64,000 bases of DNA, taken from the NCBI GenBank assembly GCA_965230375.1, contig CBDDKU010000026.1, positions 238,743-302,742 of the forward strand. Direction: 5' to 3'. A program made the translations under genes and the position numbers. Source of the DNA: CBDDKU01 sp965230375 (GTDB lineage: Bacteria; Bacteroidota; Bacteroidia; Flavobacteriales_D; Cryomorphaceae). This document shows, piece after piece, positions 28,401 through 37,700 of the stretch (positions within the stretch are counted from its first letter, which is position 1; the number at the start of each line of letters is the position of its first letter). The notes beneath the pieces were generated by a model. It was not told the origin of the DNA. It ran no database searches and saw nothing but the letters and a program-made list of their open reading frames with translations.

Positions 28401-28975
28401 ACTTTGGTGATCTCGGGCAAGTCTTCGATCTCATCTTCCAGGTACTCTGCGTAATCCTTAAGCTGATCGATTGAGTAGTCACCAGAAAGGTTGATGTTCA
28501 TGATCGGAATGAGCTCGGAGAAGTTCATCTCGAACACGTTGGGATCTGCTGGTAGGTCGGTTGGGAAGTCGCGATCACTCATCGCAATATCCACCTTGTC
28601 CTTCACCTTCCGAAGTGCTTCTGATGGTGTCACATCAAAATCAAACTTGATTTGAATAGATGAGTACCCTTGCACACTGGTCGATGTAATCTCATCGACT
28701 CCAGTGATGGCGTTAATCTCCTTTTCAAAAGGACGCGTTATCAGCTTCTCGATATCGAGAGGCGAGTTTCCAGGGTAGGCTGTCCCGATATAAATTTCGG
28801 GTGTAACTACGTCAGGAAAGTTCTCCTTGGGAAGGCTCGTGTAGGAGAATATCCCACCCAGGAGAATAATCACACCGATTACAAAAACGGTGGTTCTATT
28901 GTCGATCGAAAGGGATGAGAGACCGAACTCTTTTATCCCTTTCTTTTTTGGTTCAGAATTTTCTTTCTCAGTCAT
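25490..28975 (-). CDS. RND efflux pump inner-membrane transporter
   Basis: 1161 residues, AcrB/HAE1-like, proton-driven tripartite efflux. The N-terminal FGLSSLSIDNRTTVFVIGVIILLGG leads into a porter domain. The TM4 proton-relay region reads LALGMLVDNGIVVVENVYRL, so the usual Asp pair is D-N here. The second half is similar (SLAGIVVNNAIVLIDYTNLI). The protein is longer than the usual approximately 1040 residues because of an extra hydrophobic segment at about 500-570 (RNSLIMLAIGVAIDAGGLAA ... LFVVFGILGIVNIYVL) between the two halves. Last gene of a TetR, TolC, adaptor, pump operon; 3 bp after the adaptor. Substrate not predictable. Confidence 0.94.
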   Translation of the reverse strand: MTEKENSEPKKKGIKEFGLSSLSIDNRTTVFVIGVIILLGGIFSYTSLPKENFPDVVTPEIYIGTAYPGNSPLDIEKLITRPFEKEINAITGVDEITSTSVQGYSSIQIKFDFDVTPSEALRKVKDKVDIAMSDRDFPTDLPADPNVFEMNFSELIPIMNINLSGDYSIDQLKDYAEYLEDEIEDLPEITKVEIRGVMDKEVKINVDLLAMEAMEISFDDIAAAISRENTTISGGDLLVDEFRRNVRVIGEFKNIEEIEDVIVRRENQDVVYLKNIAEVSFGEKDKESYAREFLNPVVMVDIMKRAGENLIEASYKINEIVAEAQENVFPDDLQLSITNDQSDQTKTQVDELLNSIIFGVLLVVGVLLFFLGLRNALFVGIAIPLSMLMSFLILSMLGVSLNVIVLFALVLALGMLVDNGIVVVENVYRLMDEGYPPIKAAKLGVGEVAVPIIASTATTLAAFLPLAFWPGMMGEFMFYLPITLIIVLASSLFVALVINPVLTSLYMKVGEPDIDKKKSLRNSLIMLAIGVAIDAGGLAADSGAILTIGNLFVVFGILGIVNIYVLTPGTTKLQNDILPKLEAFYEKRLRSALKQPVAYLLLTFSLLVLSFVLMMFFPPKVEFFPVNEPQYLNIFIEKPIGTDIEETNRTTEKLEERVVEILDKYYEGEGENRSSFLIESVIGQVGEGTSDPAQGPSLQNTPHKARITVQFKKFQERRGVSTGDVLEEIRADLKGYPGTQVVVSKNEAGPPQDPPINIEVSGEDYEAVMNDALALKDFLNEKAVAGVEELKLDVETGKPEMPIIIDRAKARTLDLSTYQIGDAMRTALFGKEVSTYKDGEDDYPINIRLMEHYRENEDALMNMRLTFRNPTNGQIVQVPISAVAEAKKSSTFSAVKRKDLDRVVTITSNVLTGYNANEIVAEMKKHLNEFELDPGNNAQFTGQQEEQAKEMAFLSTALAMALFLIIVIITAQFNSISTPVIIGVAVFFSLIGVLLGLVAFQMDFVIIMTMIGIISLAGIVVNNAIVLIDYTNLIRVRKKEEMGIPAGEKLPFDEVVVAIIEGGKTRLRPVLLTALTTVLGLVPLAIGLNIDFFRLLSEFNPHIYVGGDNVMFWGPIAWTIIFGLTFATFLTLVIVPVMYLILARLKYKWVHKKDASYSITR

Positions 28976-28978
28976 TGC

Positions 28979-30133
28979 TTAAAGCGTTACTTCTTCAACT
29001 TTATCGCCTTGTCTTACACTTCGCGACCCTTTCGCAACTACTTTCTCCCCAGATTTCACACCGTCATTGATGATGCTCATACCTTGGTATGATTGGCCAA
29101 CATCAACGAGCTGTTTGCGGACAGATCCTTGTTTATCGCTCTCCGCATCCATCACAAACACATAGCTATCTCCCTGTCCATCTTGCATGATAACCGACGA
29201 AGGAACGATAACAGCTTCCGAATCTGTGTAGTCGTTTATTTTCAGCACTACCAGCGAGTTTGGCTTAACCATATCGAGTCCGGCTGAAACATCAACACGC
29301 ACTTCAAACGAGCGGTTTGCAGGCTTCACGTAATTCCCAATCTTGCTAATCTTACTGGAGATGGTGTCGCGGCGGTTGACAATGATATCAACGTGATCTC
29401 CTTTCTTGATTTTCCCAATGTAGCGCTCCGAAACATCGGCTACCACATAAACTTCATCCGTATTGACGATTCGAACAATCGGTGCCTGGCCACCTGCCAT
29501 CTCACCTATCTTCGGGTAAATCTTGTCGACAATTCCATCGAAAGGTGCAAAGACTGTGCTCTTTCTTCGCTGCTCTTCAAGCGTAGCCAAAGATGTCTCA
29601 AGCGACTCTTTTCTGTTCTTGGCTTCGAGGTATTGCACTTCGCTTCCCACATTTTGCTCCCAAAGGCGCTCCTGTTTTTCGAATAGGGTTGTAGCCAACT
29701 CGAGCGACTTCCTTACTTCTTCAATGTTTCGGTCGATAATCTCTGTATCGAGGGCCACAAGGGTTTGGCCCCGGCTTACTTCCTGGCCTTCGTGTACTTT
29801 AATCTTACGAACTACTCCGGCTGCTTCGGCGTAAATCACTGCAGCCTTATCTGACTCTACATTTCCATACACTTCAAAAAAGTGCTTAAACGTGTCTACA
29901 TTAGCCTGGAATGTGGTGATCAACTTTCTGTTTTCAGTCGTGTCTAGCTCGGCAATTTTTGCTTCAACATCGGCTATCAATGCGTCGGTTTCTGTACGCG
30001 CTGCCGTCAATGAGTCCAACTCTGATTGAAGCTTTGCGAGGTCAGTGTTGTTTGGTTGGCATGAACTAAGCACCATCGCTGAAACTGCGACAGCCATAAG
30101 TCCACTGATCAGGTTTTGCATTTTATTTTTCAT
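28979..30133 (-). CDS. RND efflux periplasmic adaptor (membrane fusion) lipoprotein
   Basis: 384 residues. The N-terminal lipoprotein signal has lipobox LSSC at about 22-25 (MAVAVSAMVLSSCQPN). An early coiled coil follows (LAKLQSELDSLTAARTETDALIADVEAKIAELD), then the lipoyl/biotinyl-like half-motif (GVVRKIKVHEGQEVSRGQTL), an alpha-hairpin (about 130-195), the second lipoyl half (TVFAPFDGIVDKIYPKIGEM), a beta-barrel domain and a membrane-proximal domain ending ...KGSRSVRQGDKVEEVTL. It links the inner-membrane pump to the TolC-like channel. The spacings to both neighbours are 2-3 bp, so the operon is tightly coupled. Confidence 0.94.
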   Translation of the reverse strand: MKNKMQNLISGLMAVAVSAMVLSSCQPNNTDLAKLQSELDSLTAARTETDALIADVEAKIAELDTTENRKLITTFQANVDTFKHFFEVYGNVESDKAAVIYAEAAGVVRKIKVHEGQEVSRGQTLVALDTEIIDRNIEEVRKSLELATTLFEKQERLWEQNVGSEVQYLEAKNRKESLETSLATLEEQRRKSTVFAPFDGIVDKIYPKIGEMAGGQAPIVRIVNTDEVYVVADVSERYIGKIKKGDHVDIIVNRRDTISSKISKIGNYVKPANRSFEVRVDVSAGLDMVKPNSLVVLKINDYTDSEAVIVPSSVIMQDGQGDSYVFVMDAESDKQGSVRKQLVDVGQSYQGMSIINDGVKSGEKVVAKGSRSVRQGDKVEEVTL

Positions 30134-30135
30134 GG

Positions 30136-31463
30136 TTAGTATACGTTCAATGCGCGGTCTAGCTCTTGCTTTGCGTTGAGCAAGTCGAGGGCCGCTGATA
30201 TGTAATTTTGTTGTTCGTTTAGCAATTGTTGTTCGGCTACGTTGAGCTCAAAGCTCGTGGCCACCCCTTCGGAGTATTTGATCTGGGTTTTTTGGCTAAT
30301 GCTGCGCGCCAATTCCATACTCTCCTTCTGGTTCTCCCACACTTTGAAGGCGTTGTCGTAGTTTGATCTGCTACGACGCACGCCGAGTTCTAAATTCTCC
30401 TGAGTTTGCGTGAAAGCTAATTCAGCCTGCATATAGCCGATCTCAGCCTGAGCCACGCGGTTCTTTCTCGAGAAGCTACTCCAAATGGGCACGTTGAGTG
30501 TTACCCCGAGTATGGAAGTTGGAAACCAATTTCCTTCGTTGCTGAAAAAGTTGAACTCATTTCCCTGCCCGATATCCTGGTAGGTATAGAAGGCATTCAA
30601 ACTCGGGTAGTAAGCCGCTTTCTCCGAACGGACGTTCAAGTCCTGTAGCTCCAAATTGGTCCGAGCAAGCAAGAAATCCGGGTGGGAATTCAGGTTTGGC
30701 TCACGTGTCAAGTAGGCTTGGTTATTCGAGAGCTGCACTAGATTCTCAATTTTATCAGCAAGCACCACTTCCTGACTCAGGGGAATCCCGATCACAAAAT
30801 TGAGCACTTGCTCTGAGATCTCTTTAAAACGCTTGGTCTGATCGACATTGATTTTAAATCGGTTTAGGTTCAGCTTGATCTGATCAACATCTTGTTGCTC
30901 GCTCAGACCCGACTCATAGAGCGCTTCCGTATCGCTCAGGGTTTTTTTCCAGGGAAAGCAATATTCTCGTTGAGGATTTCGAGATTGGCTTCTGCAAGTA
31001 AAACAGTGTGGTAAGCTTCTGCTACGCTCACCTTCACATCCATTTCAGTTTTGGCCGTTTGGTGCTCTGCAAAATCCACGTAAACGCGAGACGCTTTCAA
31101 GCCCACGAGGTAGGTTCCATCAAAAAGAAGCTGGTTGGCGGTAATTCCCAAATTGAGATTGTGCTTGGTACCAAATTGTACAGCACCCGGCTCTCCTGTT
31201 GGGGAAAATTCACCTGGAATAATGGACGTAGGAATATCAATAAAATACTGATACTCGGCTTTACCGTTGATCTGTGGAAGACCGATGGCGAGAATCTCTT
31301 TAACTTCCTTTTCTCGTTTTACCGTGTTGTACCTGGCATCGCGGGTAGCATAACTACTATCGATGGCCATTTGCTGCGCTTGTTGCAGAGTCAGGCTCAG
31401 CGGCTGGGCAAACCCCTGTACCGCGAATAATAGCCCAACTAGCGCAAGAAATTTTCTAGACAT
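30136..31463 (-). CDS. TolC-like outer-membrane efflux protein (frameshifted)
   Basis: About 441 residues when the break at 30942-30957 is repaired. The frame shifts by two extra bases, best explained by one extra base in the T7 run (30942-30948) and one in the AAA at 30955-30957, restoring ...ILNENIASLEKTLSDTEALYESGLSEQQ.... The N-terminus is a signal peptide (MSRKFLALVGLLFAVQGFAQ) followed by LSLTLQQAQQMAIDSSYATRDA, the classic OEP repeat start. The C-terminal repeat ends with LNAKQELDRALNVY. First structural gene after the TetR regulator, in an operon with adaptor and pump, it forms the exit duct. Conserved sequence on both sides argues for sequence error, not decay. Confidence 0.9.
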
Positions 31464-31472
31464 TGGTGTTGG

Positions 31473-32099
31473 TTATTTAGATTGTTTGTGTTGGTTTTCA
31501 AAGTATTGTCGCCCCTTTTCGGAAACGATTCCGTAGATGTGGTGTAGGACCATCTGCTCATAAACCTCCAGCGGGCGATATTGTTGAACAGGCAGCGTAT
31601 TTGGCTCAAAGATGATGTTCAAGCGCGTTACCCACAATGCCGTTATAATATTGACATCCAGATCTTCTCGATACAGCCCAGCTTCCATTCCACGGCGCAG
31701 GTTTGAAGCCATCACTTCAGAAACGAACTCATGTCTGAGCTCATTCATCGTGGCCATTGCTTCGGGGTAGTACTTTTCTAAGTCGTAAAAAATAGAAGGA
31801 TGAATCTCCTTGAGTTCTTCTACGATAAACTTGCTGATCTCCATCAACTCGTCGATGGCGTTCAACTTCTTCTGCACAATTCCTTTAATGGAGTCTTCAG
31901 TGACACAACAGTCGCGCTCGAGAATCTTTTGAATCAAATCGTTTTTGTCATTGACAAATTGATACAAAGTCTTCTTGGAAACGCGAAGGTGCCGAGCCAC
32001 ATCATCCATCGTGACGCTCTTTAAGCCAAATCTCATAAAGACCTGACCAGCACTCTCCAGGAGTCCTTTTTGCTTGTCATCTAGTTCTAGATCCTTCAT
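31473..32099 (-). CDS. TetR/AcrR-family regulator of the efflux operon
   Basis: 208 residues from the ATG at 32099, the natural domain start (MKDLELDDKQKGLLESAGQV). An in-frame ATG at 32186 would add a non-homologous basic stretch. The N-terminal helix-turn-helix is clear: FMRFGLKSVTMDDVARHLRVSKKTLYQFVNDK (about 20-51). The C-terminal ligand domain is all-helical and not recognisable. It lies 9 bp upstream of the TolC-like gene on the same strand, so it probably autoregulates and represses the whole efflux operon. It is divergent from asnS across 162 bp. Confidence 0.92.
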   Translation of the reverse strand: MKDLELDDKQKGLLESAGQVFMRFGLKSVTMDDVARHLRVSKKTLYQFVNDKNDLIQKILERDCCVTEDSIKGIVQKKLNAIDELMEISKFIVEELKEIHPSIFYDLEKYYPEAMATMNELRHEFVSEVMASNLRRGMEAGLYREDLDVNIITALWVTRLNIIFEPNTLPVQQYRPLEVYEQMVLHHIYGIVSEKGRQYFENQHKQSK

Positions 32100-32261
32100 A
32101 ATTCGGTGCAAATTTAGAAACAATTGATGATTTGGAAACGTTTTTTTGTGTTTTTTGTTTCCATCGTTTTCATGGCAAGATTCCAATCCTGTTCTTTCGC
32201 TAGTGAAACCGTGCTATTCAGCCGAAAAGTTTGTTCTTTTGCATCCATAATTTTTCGCGAT

Positions 32262-33693
32262 ATGAGTCAACATACGGTCAAAGACCTTTTAGCATTAGCT
32301 CCTAGCGGGCAGGAAGTTGAAATCAAAGCCTGGGTACGAACGTTCAGAAGTAATCGGTTTATCGCCTTGAGCGATGGTACCACGATCAATACCATTCAGG
32401 CTGTTGTTGACTTTGAGAAAATGTCGGAAGATTTGCTTAAGCGCGTTACTACGGGAGCGGCCGTGTGCGTGAAAGGAAAACTCGAAGCTTCGCAAGGAAA
32501 AGGTCAGAGTTCAGAAATTCAGGTTTCGGAGCTGGAGATTTTGGGAGATTCTGATCCGGAAGTTTACCCGCTTCAACCTAAGAAACACAGCCTTGATTTC
32601 CTTCGTGAGAAAGCGCACCTGCGTTTCCGCACCAATACTTTTGGAGCGGTTTTCAGACTGCGCCACGGTATGAGCTACGCCATCCACAAGTACTTCAACG
32701 AACGTGGGTTCTTCAATATGCACACGCCCATCATTACGGCGAGTGATGCAGAAGGTGCCGGTGAAATGTTTCAAGTCACCACACTCGATTTGAAAAACCC
32801 GCCGAAAGACGAAGCTGGAGAAATCAACTACAGCGAAGACTTTTTCGGGAAGGAAACCAACTTGACCGTATCGGGACAGCTAGAAGCAGAAATGGCCGTT
32901 TTGGCACTCCGAAAGGTGTACACATTTGGCCCAACGTTTAGAGCTGAGAACTCAAATACCTCTCGTCACCTGGCTGAGTTCTGGATGATTGAGCCCGAGG
33001 TGGCTTTTGCCGACCTGACCGACAACATGGACCTGATTGAAGATTTTCTTCAGTACCTGGTCAAATACGCCTTGGACCACTACCGTGACGACCTGGAGTT
33101 TCTCGCTCAGCGCGAAGCTCAAGAAGAAAAGGGAAAACCGCAGGCCGAGCGCAAGGCCATGGGGCTTATCGAGCGATTGGAATTTGTGGCCAACCACAAG
33201 TTTGAGCGCCTGACCTACACCGAAGCTATCGACATTCTGAGAAACTCGAAGCCGTTTAAGAAGAAGAAATTTAAGTACCCGGTAGAATGGGGTACTGACC
33301 TGCAGAGCCGAGCACGAGCGCTACCTGGTTGAAAAGCATTTTGAGAAACCCGTTATCCTAACCGACTACCCCGCTTCGTTTAAGGCCTTCTATATGCGCC
33401 TGAACGACGACCAGAAAACGGTAGCCGCTATGGATGTACTCTTCCCGGGTGTGGGTGAGATCACAGGTGGATCGCAACGTGAAGAGCGATTGGATGTGCT
33501 CAAACGCCGCTGCGAAGAAATGGGCATCGAAGAAGAGCACGTGTGGTGGTATCTCGAGAGCCGCATGTTTGGTACCTGCCAGCACGCTGGTTTTGGGCTG
33601 GGCTTCGAGCGCCTGATCATGTTTGTAACGGGTATGGGTAATATCCGCGACGTGATCCCCTTCCCGCGCACCCCGCAGAACTGTGAGTTTTAG
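32262..33693 (+). CDS. asnS: Asparaginyl-tRNA synthetase (one frameshift)
   Basis: Class IIb synthetase. The start at 32262 (MSQHTVKDLLALAPSGQEVE) gives about 476 residues; the open frame extends to 32124 but that region is non-homologous. The order is: OB-fold anticodon-binding domain (EIKAWVRTFRSNRFIALSDG); motif 1; motif 2 with FRAENSNTSRHLAEFWMIEPE; and motif 3 with GFGLGFERLIMFVTG near the C-terminus. An extra C in the CC at 33308-33309 breaks the frame. Removing it restores LQSEHERYLVEKHFEKPVIL. An essential gene with one clean insertion is most likely a sequence error. A possible promoter (TTTG then TAATTTTT at about 32249) precedes the start. Confidence 0.94.
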
Positions 33694-33759
33694 GAAGGTG
33701 TTCAGCTTATTATTCCCCTAGGTTGCCGCTAAAGTCACATTGGCGTATGGGCGGCGTAT

Positions 33760-33775
33760 GCACCTTGTTAGGTGC
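33760..33775. other. Small hairpin downstream of asnS
   Basis: GCACCT-TGTT-AGGTGC, a 6-bp perfect stem followed by TTGTTACC. It could be a weak terminator for asnS, but the stem is short and the T-tract poor. Confidence 0.35.
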
Positions 33776-33783
33776 TTGTTACC

Positions 33784-33838
33784 CCGCCTTAGGACCGCTA
33801 TAAGACCGCCATAGTACCGCCTTAAGACCGCTTTAGAG
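33784..33838. repeat. Five tandem 11-bp repeats
   Basis: Five consecutive 11-bp units of consensus CCGCYWTARKA: CCGCCTTAGGA, CCGCTATAAGA, CCGCCATAGTA, CCGCCTTAAGA and CCGCTTTAGAG. They lie between asnS and the small membrane-protein gene, just before its promoter-like region. The period is close to one helical turn. Confidence 0.8.
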
Positions 33839-33865
33839 CAGATCGTCGGAAAGGATAGGTTGTGG

Positions 33866-33892
33866 TCATTTTTTCGCATATTTGGGAAGGAC
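33866..33892 (+). promoter_or_regulatory. Promoter-like element, copy 1
   Basis: T-rich block followed by ATATTTGGGAAGGAC, 20 bp before the ATG at 33912. A nearly identical copy occurs at 34473-34498, upstream of the NACHT gene. The TTTG core resembles the Bacteroidota -7 box, although the TA of TAnnTTTG is not at the consensus position. Confidence 0.45.
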
Positions 33893-33911
33893 GAATTGGA
33901 GCGGGCAAGAA

Positions 33912-34199
33912 ATGAAACTCCTTGGATACATATCTATTCTCACTGGCATAACTGGAATTATGATGATTCTATGGTGCAGCTTCAGGTTGCCTTTAAGATA
34001 TGAAGAATTGGGAGGTCTGGGTGATCTAATAACATTGTTCAAGTATGGTCAGGAAAACTATTACGCCCTTCTGACATCTCAAGTTATTGGACTCGTTAGT
34101 GGAATTATTTGTTATCTAAAGACTAAATTCAATGTAGGGATCATCGGTAGCCTTATCTGCTTGATTGGTCTTACAATTCTCTTGTTTGAACCTATGTGA
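33912..34199 (+). CDS. Small multi-pass membrane protein of unknown function
   Basis: 95 residues from the ATG at 33912 (MKLLGYISILTGITGIMMIL). An in-frame ATG at 33882 would add ten polar residues and overlap the promoter-like repeat. Three hydrophobic segments are seen: about 3-22, 53-72 (ALLTSQVIGLVSGIICYL) and 75-93 (FNVGIIGSLICLIGLTILLF). No known family is recognised. It lies between asnS and the NACHT ATPase gene, on the same strand as the latter, and shares a duplicated upstream element with it. It is a candidate accessory gene but could be unrelated. Confidence 0.6.
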   Translation: MKLLGYISILTGITGIMMILWCSFRLPLRYEELGGLGDLITLFKYGQENYYALLTSQVIGLVSGIICYLKTKFNVGIIGSLICLIGLTILLFEPM

Positions 34200-34721
34200 A
34201 AAGAAAAACTATTGCCAACACAGGTATCTCATACTGACTATAAAAGCCAGTACTCGGAACTGCTTTGCCTGTAGCAACGGGGACCTTGTTTAGCGATTCT
34301 AAAATCCCGACTCGTGCTCGTTTTAGCGGGCTTTGTTTCTTTAAATGATTACGCCTTCAGGGTTGTGTCTCGAAAGTGATGACCTTGAAGGGTCTGCGAT
34401 TGATTCATCGAAGAAGCTAATCACAATTGATTAGGCTGCTTCAATTCCCGCAAAGGAATCCTTATAGTCCCGTCATTTTTTGGATATTTGGGAAGGACTG
34501 GTGGAGTGAAGCGTTGAATATCGTGGAACATTAATTATCCGTTTATAAACGTTTAATAACGGCTATTTGCAGGGCCAGCCTGGAAAAAATTGAAAAACGA
34601 ATATCAACCCATATGTCGGATAACAAGCATTAGTCCTACGCTAAAGCTTCGGCCTACGCGGTATGTGTGTTATCCAAATGTTAAACCGCATTAATAAAAA
34701 ACATCTATACCATAGATACTA
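34200..34721. other. 522-bp non-coding gap before the NACHT gene
   Basis: No convincing gene. It contains the second copy of the promoter-like element (34473-34498) and an attC-like hairpin at 34618-34675. Its outer stem, GGATAACA/TGTTATCC, is extended inward by GCAT/ATGT after a single mismatch, and the loop holds CCTACGC twice. The gap ends with TGTTAAACCGC (34679-34689), whose reverse complement nearly matches GCGGTATAACA just after the NACHT gene. Confidence 0.6.
34473..34498 (+). promoter_or_regulatory. Promoter-like element, copy 2
   Basis: Repeats the element at 33866-33892 with one base missing (TCATTTTTT, then GATATTTGGGAAGGAC). It lies 223 bp upstream of the NACHT gene, so if it is that gene's promoter the leader is long and includes the hairpin at 34618-34675. 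Confidence 0.4.
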
Positions 34722-37700
34722 ATGACTGAAATCAATCGCGAAGCAGGAGACAAGACAAAAGGGTTTACCCTTCAGAAGCAAAGAGCGATAGCTTTATTTT
34801 TTAATGAAGTAAAATATAATCCAAATACTCATGTTAATGTAGCAATTGAGCATAAGGGAGATGTTTACCTTCAAAATGATCAGTCGGGATATATTGAAGA
34901 ACAGAAGAATTACAACGAAGAAAAAGCCTTTTCATTTAACTCCCACCAAATTCTAAATACCCTTGCTTATTTTCTTGAAATATGGCTAGGGGAAGAAAAA
35001 AGTCCGAACATAAAATTTGGATTCTATTCAACAAGTAAAATAGCTAAGGAAAGCAATATTGATAAAGTAAAAAGTCTAGGAATTATATTGCCTAATGAAG
35101 GAGTTTTAAAATTGATTGTAGAAGGGAAGTTATCAGAAGATAATTTACTTGATTCAGTTAAAAAGTACTTGATTGCGGAATATAAAGATCAATACAATCA
35201 AGATATATCCTGTGAATTAGATGATACTTCATTAACGACTTTCCTTAATTCAATTGCATGGTACTTTGAGCAGGATAACGAAAAAGCGTATGAACAGGAA
35301 ATCATAGACAAAATAACAAATTCGGAATTTGCAGGTCTGCTTCCAAATACTCGTACATCCAAATTAGTCCCTGGTTATCCAGATTTAGTACTCGCTGATT
35401 TAATGTATGCACTGGAAAAAAAGCAAGATGAATCGGACAGTACATTAAAATTCTTAAGTAAAGAACGAGTTGAGTTAAGTTTTCGGAGACTTGCAGATGG
35501 ACAGCAACTTGACATCAATGCGTATAAACACCTTAGTATTGACCTCTCTGATATTAAAAATAAAATTCAGGTTTGGCTAAAAACATTTCTTGAGAATAAA
35601 TATTTATCGAATGTCAAGGATAAATCTTTTCCTGAACTGATTGAAAGGAAAGTTGCGAAACACAACAAAGAAATTAAGATTCTGAGAAAAAACTTGGAAC
35701 AAACAGATCCAGAAAAAGCCCAGCATCTAGATGTTGTCGTAAAGAGTTTGGGGGATTTAATAAATGATTCAAGACCAACATTTTTATTTGGAGACATTGG
35801 TAGCGGAAAAAGTACATTGTTAGCTCATCATTTTCTGAATGAACTGGATGGAGAAATCTTACCAATTTTTATTCCGTCAACTTTTCTTAAAGGCAAAGTT
35901 CCAGCTGATCTAAAGGCTTTAAAATCTATCATTAATGAGTTTGTTAATGATGAATTAAACATAGAGGACAAAGGATTCGACTTAGATGGTTTTCTTTTGA
36001 CAAAAAAGGAGTTAACATTTGTTGTTGATGGGTTGGATGAATTTGATTTTAAAGAATCAAAAAGGCTATTGACTCATTTAGTTAACTTATCAAATGGAAT
36101 CGTAAACATTAGGGTAATTGCTTCTGGAAGACCAATTGAATTGCAGGAACTCGTAAGTTTTAATCATTGGAACTGTCTCACTACTTTAGATTTAACAGAA
36201 AATGAGATTAAGGTTTTATTGAAAAATGAAGCCATTGCAGCAGGACTAGATAAACCTGCAGCAGAAAAGGACGCTCTTGCTCGTTGGGACATTTTGAAAT
36301 CTAAACAAGAGCTATTAGCAAATGCTACAACCCCCTTGACTGTATGTTTAATAAGAAACTTCCTAGATGAAAGTTTAAGTTCTAAAACTTTAGGCGATAT
36401 TCTTTATGAAGTATTGAAGCGTAGGTTGGATTGGACTAAGGCTGACCAAAAAAACAACTTTACTAATTTTTTTACGAAATATCCTCATACACTGCAACGA
36501 GAAAAATTTATAGCTCGGGTTGCTTATAAATTGTACAGTTCTGCAGATGGTAAAATTAATGAAGATGCGCTTTTTCAAATTGTAGACTCAAGTGAATTAA
36601 TCCCGAAAGACCTGTCTGATAGGGGTGTCATAGTATCTGAAATTATTGAATTTGTTAAGAGTAACTTTCTTCAAAAGATAGGTGGTGATTATGCTTTTCA
36701 GTCTCATCAATTACATCAACTTGCTGTAGGCTTGCATTTGTATTTCTGCATCTTGAATAAGATAGAATTCCAATATAAAGATGATAAAATCAATACATGG
36801 CGGGAAATATCGTATGCAGCATCTATTGCGAGAACTAAAGATGATAGTAATAGTATTGAGCAGTACTTGGCAGAACTGATTGATGAACTAATTTTCACAA
36901 ATGATAACACGCCTGCTGCTGCGGTATTGTTAGCAGAAGCTCAAATCTCAAATCTAAACACACAATTTTTAGAACGTGTCAATAAACTCGGATTTAGACC
37001 TTTGAAATTTTGGGGGCAGTCAGATTCTTTAGTTCCACACGCTTATGCCTATATAATAAATGATTTAGGTGATGTTGGCTTTGATTGGTTTTTTGATAAT
37101 TATTTAAATCCAAAACATCCATCACGTGCTGGCTATGCTGCAAATGCTGTATTGATCCTACAGTATTTTCTTGTTCACTCTCAATTCAATCTTAATGAAA
37201 ATGAGAAGAATAAACTTGAATCAATAATTCAATTTCATATAACAGCCAAGACATATTCATGTAACACTCTACTTCCAACTGTTTCACTGGCAATTCCAGA
37301 TAATTTTGAAATTAATAACCGTTGTATTCTTCTTACAGATGCATTAAGAAAAAACATAGTAAAAGATAGAGCAGAAGAGTTGCTCCGAAAAGAACTTGAG
37401 AATGGCGAAAAAGAAGCTGTTATAAATGCATTGGAAATTGCTTGTAGAAATAAAGATTATCAACCACAAAATGCACTTGAGTTATGGTTGTCAATTGTTG
37501 ATGGAGATATACCTAAATTGATCCTTGACAATTGTATTAGTCTTATTGGAAGGGGAAATGACGAACTTTTCACAGTATTAAAAGACAGGATTGGAGAAGG
37601 TAACCTATTAGCTTATTGCCGATACAGCATATTAAATCAAAACTCCATATCAGATGCAGCTGCAATAATATTATTCAAGTATTTTGGAGAAAAAAGCCCC

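Noticed and set aside
33394..33693. Separate short gene starting at 33394
   Set aside because: It is the C-terminal part of asnS (motif 3) after a 1-bp insertion.
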